Shown one piece after another: positions 38,701-44,479 of a stretch of DNA of 44,479 bases. This DNA is from Mucilaginibacter sp. Lineage in GTDB: Bacteria > Bacteroidota > Bacteroidia > Sphingobacteriales > Sphingobacteriaceae. The stretch is from assembly GCA_029237615.1 (NCBI GenBank), contig JAQNCM010000250.1:1-44479 (forward strand). The letters run 5' to 3'. The notes below the pieces were generated by a model. The model had not been told where the DNA came from, made no database searches, and saw only the letters and a program-made list of their open reading frames with translations. The first letter of the stretch is position 1, and every line of letters starts with the position of its first letter. Both the position numbers and the translations under genes were made by a program.

Positions 38701-38991
38701 GCCTTATTTGACTTATGCGTCTGTAAAAAATGTAAGAATGATAGGTTTTATCAATTATCGTGAATTAATTTTTTTACCTTTTAATTAAAACGATTGATAA
38801 CTTGTTTTGTTTTAAGCAGTAACAATAATTGTATCTTCTTCGTCTGTTCAGATTCAGGCCACAGGACATCGCATATATTTATATCATGCGGCTGCTGTAC
38901 GGGAATATTATTCAGAATGATTAAACCCGAATTAATATAATTTCTTTTTTATTAAAAAAATTATATCTTTAGATGTTTGATACACTATTGC

Positions 38992-41085
38992 ATGAACCTT
39001 ACCGACATTAACAACGCCTGTCATCGTTATTTGCGAGGCAGCGGGGAGATGGCAAAATTGACCCGCGAATTCGATTGGTCGCAAACGGCATTAGGCTCCC
39101 CCGAGAACTGGTCGCAAAGTTTGCTTACCACAGTAAATATTATTTTAAATTCAAAGTTCCCCATGTTTTTATGGTGGGGAGATGATCTGATACAATTTTA
39201 TAATGATGCATACAGGCCAAGCTTAGGAAACAACGGTAAACATCCGGATGCTTTAGGACAGCGTGGGGAAGAATGCTGGCCCGAGATATGGCCGGTTATT
39301 AAACCTTTGATAGACCAGGTAATGTCAGGCGGAGAATCGACCTGGAGCGAAGATCAACTCATCCCAATATACAGAAATAACAGACTTGAAGAAGTTTACT
39401 GGACTTTTAGTTACAGTAAGATTAACGATGAGTGCGGCAAACAGGGGGGAGTTTTAGTTATATGCAGTGAAACAACTAAAAAAGTTAATACAGTCCAACA
39501 GATCGAGGAAAGTTATAAAGAGCAGCATGCTTTAAATATACAATTAATAGTAACCAACAATGAGTTATCGGCAGCAAATGATACCCTCGCCCGTATAAAT
39601 CAGGAGCTGGCACTGTCCCAGGAAAGCTTACGTAAAACAGTAAGTGAACTTATTGAAAGCGAAAACCGGTTTAGAACGCTGGTACGGCAGGCACCGGTTG
39701 CTATCAGTGTTCTTAAGGGAAGCGAATATATAATTGAAACTGCTAATGATAAGATATTAGAAGTGTGGGGAAAATCGGCCGGCATAATCGGTAAACCTTT
39801 AGAACTTGCTTTGCCTGAAATAAAAGATCAGCCTTTTGTACAGTTACTCAATACCATTTATACATCTGGTAAGCCATATCAAGGAAAAGAAATAAAAGCC
39901 ACACTTATCCATAATGGGGAACCAAAGGAATTCTATTTTAATGTAGTCTATCAGCCTTTGCAATATCAAAATGAAGCTTCAAATATAATTATATTAGTGG
40001 CCGTGGACGTTACTGAACAGGTTTTAGGGCGTATGAGTTTAGAGAAAGCAACCGATATGTTGAAGATGTCACTAAATTCATCGGGTATTGGCTCCTGGAA
40101 TGTAGATATAACCACTGATATTATGTTATTTTCTGAGGAGGCACAAAGAATCTATGGTGTATCAGCGGAAACAATTTTAACCTTTCAGGAAGTAACCGAA
40201 ATGACGCTGCAAGATGACCGTGCAAGGATCATGATGGCTATTAACAGGGCTTTAAATGAAAAAGGCACTTTTAACGAAGAATACCAGATTAAACGTTTAA
40301 ATGACGGGGCTGTAAGATGGGTAAAAACAATCGGTAAGGCATATTATGATGAACAAGGTACTCTTTTAACTTTTTTAGGAACTATATATGATGTAACGGA
40401 CCGGAAAAAACAGGATCAGCGTAAAGATGATTTCATAAACATAGCCAGTCATGAGCTTAGAACGCCGATTACCAGCCTGAAAATGTCTTTACAATTGCTG
40501 GACAGAATGAAAGACAACCCTTCGCATGATATGTTTCCGAGATTGATTAAGCAATCCCGCAACAGTGTACAAAAAATAAGCGTTCTGGTGGAAGACTTGT
40601 TGGATTTTGGCCGTTTGCAGGAAGGAAAGCTTGAATTGAACAAATCTTCCGTTACTTTATTTGAATTGCTAAGTAATTGCTGCAATTCGATAACGATTGA
40701 GGGTAAACAGCAGGTTATAATATTTGGAGATAAAAGAATAAAAGTTTACGCAGATGAGCGTCGTATTGATGAAGTAGTAACAAACCTGGTCAACAATGCA
40801 ATTAAATATGCTCCGGCATCAAAACATATTTTGCTAACGATAGAAAGAGAAAACGGCCAGGCAAAAGTTTGTGTGCTTGATGCCGGGCCAGGAATACCTG
40901 CGGATAAAATTCCTTATTTGTTTGACAGGTATTACCAGGCAAATAATTTTAAATCGAAAAGCTCAGGGCTCGGACTTGGTTTATACATCAGTGCCGAAAT
41001 TATTAAAAGTCACGGTGGAGAAATTGGTGTTAAGAGTGAATTAGGTAAAGGAAGTACCTTTTGGTTTACCTTACCATTAAAATAA
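38992..41085 (+). CDS. PAS-domain soluble sensor histidine kinase
   Basis: ~697 aa from ATG 38992 (ORF-track start 38977 is TTG). Multiple PAS segments, H-box FINIASHELRTPITSL, LVNNAIKYAP, DAGPGIPADKIPYLFDRYYQ, GLGLGLYISAEI. Confidence 0.93.
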   Translation: MNLTDINNACHRYLRGSGEMAKLTREFDWSQTALGSPENWSQSLLTTVNIILNSKFPMFLWWGDDLIQFYNDAYRPSLGNNGKHPDALGQRGEECWPEIWPVIKPLIDQVMSGGESTWSEDQLIPIYRNNRLEEVYWTFSYSKINDECGKQGGVLVICSETTKKVNTVQQIEESYKEQHALNIQLIVTNNELSAANDTLARINQELALSQESLRKTVSELIESENRFRTLVRQAPVAISVLKGSEYIIETANDKILEVWGKSAGIIGKPLELALPEIKDQPFVQLLNTIYTSGKPYQGKEIKATLIHNGEPKEFYFNVVYQPLQYQNEASNIIILVAVDVTEQVLGRMSLEKATDMLKMSLNSSGIGSWNVDITTDIMLFSEEAQRIYGVSAETILTFQEVTEMTLQDDRARIMMAINRALNEKGTFNEEYQIKRLNDGAVRWVKTIGKAYYDEQGTLLTFLGTIYDVTDRKKQDQRKDDFINIASHELRTPITSLKMSLQLLDRMKDNPSHDMFPRLIKQSRNSVQKISVLVEDLLDFGRLQEGKLELNKSSVTLFELLSNCCNSITIEGKQQVIIFGDKRIKVYADERRIDEVVTNLVNNAIKYAPASKHILLTIERENGQAKVCVLDAGPGIPADKIPYLFDRYYQANNFKSKSSGLGLGLYISAEIIKSHGGEIGVKSELGKGSTFWFTLPLK

Positions 41086-41127
41086 CCTAAGGCTATAGGC
41101 AAAGAAGGATTTTGTTATTCACGCTAT

Positions 41128-41511
41128 TTAATTTATTGAAAAAGGGAATTTAAGCCTTTGCCAGAAATTAGTATTTTTAGACGCCTTAAATTTTGGAAAG
41201 CTTTCATTAAGTCTTTCAATGATACTCAATGCAGATCGCACCCGGTCATTAAACTCTGCACTTTTATCTGCGCAAAATTTTAAATTTTGAAGAGATCCGA
41301 TCTCATTTTCTATTTCAAAGGATAAATCTAATAAATGCTGCTTATCAGCAGAGAAATGAATATCATGAATATAAGACTTGAGATAAACATGAATAAGTTT
41401 TAAATTACTATACCTGTCGAAAGTATAATTGTGAAAAGCGTATAGTTGCTTTTCAAATTTAGCTATGCGGATCATTTCTCCGGGTGATAAATTAGCGCTC
41501 ATAATCGACAA
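41128..41511 (-). CDS. Hypothetical protein
   Basis: 127 aa ORF with own intergenic flanks; no recognised domain. Confidence 0.5.
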   Translation of the reverse strand: MSIMSANLSPGEMIRIAKFEKQLYAFHNYTFDRYSNLKLIHVYLKSYIHDIHFSADKQHLLDLSFEIENEIGSLQNLKFCADKSAEFNDRVRSALSIIERLNESFPKFKASKNTNFWQRLKFPFSIN

Positions 41512-41772
41512 TTTTTTTACTAATTTAGATAAATATTTAACTATTAAATAATTTAATTAAAAATAATAAAAGATAATATCGATTAATTTCTGAATATAAG
41601 CTATATGCTTTGGGGGCGAACTATAAAACAGCAGTTAATAAGTACCATAATGTGTAATGCTGCCAGAGACACTAAGACCTTTGTATAGTATACATTTTTA
41701 CTCGCCCAACTAATTTTATCTATCGGCGGATGGTCGATGTTCTCGCAAGCGGTGAACATGACTAAGAATATT

Positions 41773-42957
41773 TTAGCTCTCCCAATAAGGGAATTTCTTA
41801 TTGGTAAATATGGATTTCGGGATCATAGCATTTACACCCAGCGTTTGATCAACAGCCTGTGTAACTTCAAAATCAACCCCGGTGCTGCATATTGACAACG
41901 CTTCGTTAAAAGTATAGCCCATATTATCCTTAATAAAATTCACCGCGTTCAAAGCAGCATTTTTCATGGCTTTACTCAAATCGGGATCGAGCCCCAGAAT
42001 AATAAAATGTGTTGGTGATTCGGCGTATACATGCTCGATGTGCTTATCCTTGCGAACGACAAATTTTGCGATCAGCGTAAGCGAAGCTTCAATAGCCACG
42101 CCGCTTATTTCACCTGTGCCCTGTGCGGCATGGCAATCGCCGGTAGTAAATAATGCGCCTTTGTTGGTTACCGGTAAAAATAAAGTTGTGCCTCTTACTA
42201 AATGTTTAAGATCCATGTTGCCACCATGAGGGCCGGGAGGAATTGAGCTTACCCTGCCTTTTTCTGCTGACGGCGATACGGCCATCACACCAAAAAATGG
42301 TTTGACAGGTATCTCAAGGCCTTCTTTAAATGTGGCTGTCTTTTTCTTTTTATCGTATTTATATACAAAGTTTTCGCGGGTTTTTACTTCATCGCCAATG
42401 TCGCCCCCTTTTGGCCAAACGGCATTTACACCATAGCCGCTGCGCAAAACAATATCCAGTATGCGTACCTCAAGCGTATCGCCGGGCTCTGCTCCCTCAA
42501 TATAAATAGGGCCGGTAAGCAGGTGCCCGCTTAATCCTGATGGCTCCGGCTTTACATTTTTATAGATATTGATAATATCCTGAGCCTGTTGATCTAAAGG
42601 CAGGTTATTGGCCTTGTAAAAAGCTTCGGGGTCTTTCCTGGTAACACCGGTAGTATTTACCGTTTGAATTTCGGCGATGTCGCCGTCTTTAATAGTAGCT
42701 ATTGGCGGTACGTTGAAACCATAATACCCCCAAACTGTATTTTCGGGCGTTGACCGGATGAGGTGATCTGGTTTAATGGGAGCATTCTCATCTTTTGCCG
42801 GGTTCAAATCGGTGGCAACTTTATCAATGGCAAAAGCACTCGCCGCAAGGCTGCTTAATGACAGGGCTGCGATACCGCCTTTAGCGGCATTTTTTAAAAA
42901 ATTTCTTCGCGGGTTTTCCCGGGTGCGCTCTTGTTTACTAGTGGCCATGGTCGACAT
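41773..42957 (-). CDS. Acetamidase/formamidase-family protein with Tat-type signal
   Basis: 394 aa; RRNFLKNAAKGGIAALSLSSLAASAFA; GPIYIEGAEPGDTLEVRILDI, GPHGGNMDLKHLVRGTTLFLPVTNKGALFTTGDCHAAQGTGEISGVAIE are family hallmarks. Confidence 0.92.
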   Translation of the reverse strand: MSTMATSKQERTRENPRRNFLKNAAKGGIAALSLSSLAASAFAIDKVATDLNPAKDENAPIKPDHLIRSTPENTVWGYYGFNVPPIATIKDGDIAEIQTVNTTGVTRKDPEAFYKANNLPLDQQAQDIINIYKNVKPEPSGLSGHLLTGPIYIEGAEPGDTLEVRILDIVLRSGYGVNAVWPKGGDIGDEVKTRENFVYKYDKKKKTATFKEGLEIPVKPFFGVMAVSPSAEKGRVSSIPPGPHGGNMDLKHLVRGTTLFLPVTNKGALFTTGDCHAAQGTGEISGVAIEASLTLIAKFVVRKDKHIEHVYAESPTHFIILGLDPDLSKAMKNAALNAVNFIKDNMGYTFNEALSICSTGVDFEVTQAVDQTLGVNAMIPKSIFTNKKFPYWES

Positions 42958-43115
42958 TTAAAGTGAATTACTAAAATAGTAATTTTTTTACATTGGCGCT
43001 TTCGGGGAAGTCTGTTTTTGAGCAGGTTGTGGTGTATTTACCAAGACACAACAAAAAAGGCCTTTTTCGCTATGAAAAAGTTTTATTTATTTTGTGGTAC
43101 CTGCTGTACCAGAAC

Positions 43116-43325
43116 AGGGAAATCGCGTTTAAGATACTAAGCATATAAATTTAGGCTAAAGCCGTTTAATCGCTTCGATTTTAACCGTTGGCTGAAGCCA
43201 AACGGCAATGAATGCAAGCAATCAAATATCTAAATTCATTGCGTCCCATTTATGGGGCAGAAAAATAACAATTAAAATAGGGCTTCAGCCAAACCCAGCG
43301 ATAAATCTTTAAAAGCGATTTCCCT
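43116..43325. mobile_element. MITE-like non-autonomous element (~210 bp) with TIRs and 10-bp target duplication
   Basis: TIR AGGGAAATCGC / GCGATTTCCCT (perfect 11 bp, imperfect extension to ~21 bp). Direct repeat GTACCAGAAC at 43106-43115 and 43326-43335. Internal hairpins. Confidence 0.75.
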
Positions 43326-43840
43326 GTACCAGAACCTTATAAATACTAATTGATTTACAATTATTTACGAATTGCATATAACGGGTATCCTTTTTATAAT
43401 TTGTTAGTGAATCGCTGAAACTTATTGTGACGTTGGCTTGCTTTAAGCTGAATAATCTTCATCGTTTTGGCTATCTCTGCCAATAAATATAACGTTCGAA
43501 ACTATCTTAAACCAACCCAATAAAAAAATATTTTTAGAAAAGGCTAAATTCATTTTAAAGTATGAAAATTTATATTTTATATTTGTAATACACATACTCC
43601 TAACCAATTAAACTCCTTTAACTATATTTTAAATTTATTTATTGTTAATAATTTAAAAATATTGTTATTTATAGCGACTATCTAACACCCCCGGATAGCC
43701 GCGTGATGGTACCTCTAATATTTTAGCCGAACAATGAACCGGGTATTTAAAGCTTGATGTCGCCAGGCCGCTTCAGATCAATTTGAACAGCCGCAACCGA
43801 AGCAGACAATAACATTGTACCGTTCAAAAAATCACAAAAT

Positions 43841-44479
43841 ATGGAAAATCCAACAGAAAACAAGCAGGGCGCCCCAGTAGAAGTGATACCCTGTTCACTC
43901 AAATTATTACCTGAGGACCAATGGATAGCGGCCTCAGAAACGGCTGTCCGGATCAACCCGGGAAACAAGGCGCACCTTCATCAGTTTAAACAGGCTATAC
44001 CGCCGGACGTAATCACACCCGCCCATCTTGCGCTGTTAACGGCAAAAAGATGGCCATCAACAGGTGTAAATTTGACGGTAAGTTTCCTGGAAACCGTTGA
44101 TCCGGCGTTGAAAACCCGGATACTGTCTCACATGAATGCATGGGGACAATATTGTAATGCAAAATTTACATTAATATCGGGAAGCGCACAGGTACGTATC
44201 AGCCTGACTGGAACCGGCTACTGGTCTTATCTGGGCACCGACATTCTGCACATACCGGCAGGCCAGGCCACTATGAACCTTCAAGGCTTCAGCATGAGTA
44301 CGCCCGAGTCTGAATATCACCGGGTAGTACGCCATGAAACCGGCCACACAATGGGCTTCCCGCATGAGCATACCCGCTCAGAGATCGTTAACAGAATTGA
44401 TCCAGCCAAGGCAAAAGCATACTTTTTGGCTAACGATGGATGGGACGCTGCAATGGTTACCGCCCAGGTATTGACACCA
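43841..44479 (+). CDS. Metzincin/astacin-like zinc metallopeptidase, 3' truncated by window edge (not in ORF track)
   Basis: Open frame from ATG 43841 to window end: MENPTENKQGAPVEVIPCSLKLLPEDQW...STPESEYHRVVRHETGHTMGFPHEHTRSEIVNRIDPAKAKAYF; motif HExGHxxGFPHEH. Confidence 0.85.
   Translation, partial: MENPTENKQGAPVEVIPCSLKLLPEDQWIAASETAVRINPGNKAHLHQFKQAIPPDVITPAHLALLTAKRWPSTGVNLTVSFLETVDPALKTRILSHMNAWGQYCNAKFTLISGSAQVRISLTGTGYWSYLGTDILHIPAGQATMNLQGFSMSTPESEYHRVVRHETGHTMGFPHEHTRSEIVNRIDPAKAKAYFLANDGWDAAMVTAQVLTP

Noticed and set aside
43747-44371. Minus-strand ORFs 43747-43968 and 44171-44371
   Set aside because: Antisense to the open plus-strand metallopeptidase frame with an intact HExxHxxGFPHEH motif.
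44-44479. Search for a defence island, prophage or integrative element
   Set aside because: No integrase, transposase, phage structural, restriction-modification or toxin-antitoxin genes recognised. Gene content is ordinary Bacteroidota metabolism, transport and signalling.

Overview
The window looks like a chromosomal segment from a Bacteroidota bacterium, probably Sphingobacteriaceae / Mucilaginibacter-like. That placement rests on SusC/SusD pairs, FecR/ECF pairs, TAnnTTTG promoter boxes and DUF5686. No rRNA, tRNA, CRISPR array or intact transposase was recognised.

Gene content from left to right: a truncated class IV aminotransferase; an XRE regulator; a polysaccharide-utilisation-type locus (ECF sigma interrupted by an in-frame stop, FecR anti-sigma, STN-SusC, SusD, GH30, multihaem cytochrome c); a sugar MFS transporter; an S9 (DPP-IV-like) peptidase; a YdjM-like membrane protein and cardiolipin synthase; a second SusCD pair; a GntR/ABC locus with a permease-M1-peptidase fusion; a metallophosphoesterase; a histidine kinase; a DUF892 protein; a small unknown protein with a DUF5686 protein, next to a MarR regulator; a response regulator and PAS histidine kinase; an acetamidase/formamidase; and a metzincin-like protease that runs off the right edge and is absent from the ORF track.

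Strongest non-routine observations: (1) a ~210-bp MITE-like element at 43116-43325 with 11-bp terminal inverted repeats and a 10-bp target duplication; (2) a palindromic operator overlapping a Bacteroidota promoter at 34574-34615, with a 14/15 inverted match upstream of the nearby MarR gene; (3) a GntR-type operator just downstream of a TAnnTTTG box at 30303-30335; (4) a sigma factor split in frame between regions 2 and 4; (5) a permease-M1 fusion whose HExxH motif reads QQLAQ; (6) a seven-CxxCH cytochrome lipoprotein in the PUL operon. I did not find a clearly new defence or mobile system. The best candidate for something undescribed is the MarR-linked small protein / DUF5686 module. All functional calls come from motif reading without database searches.
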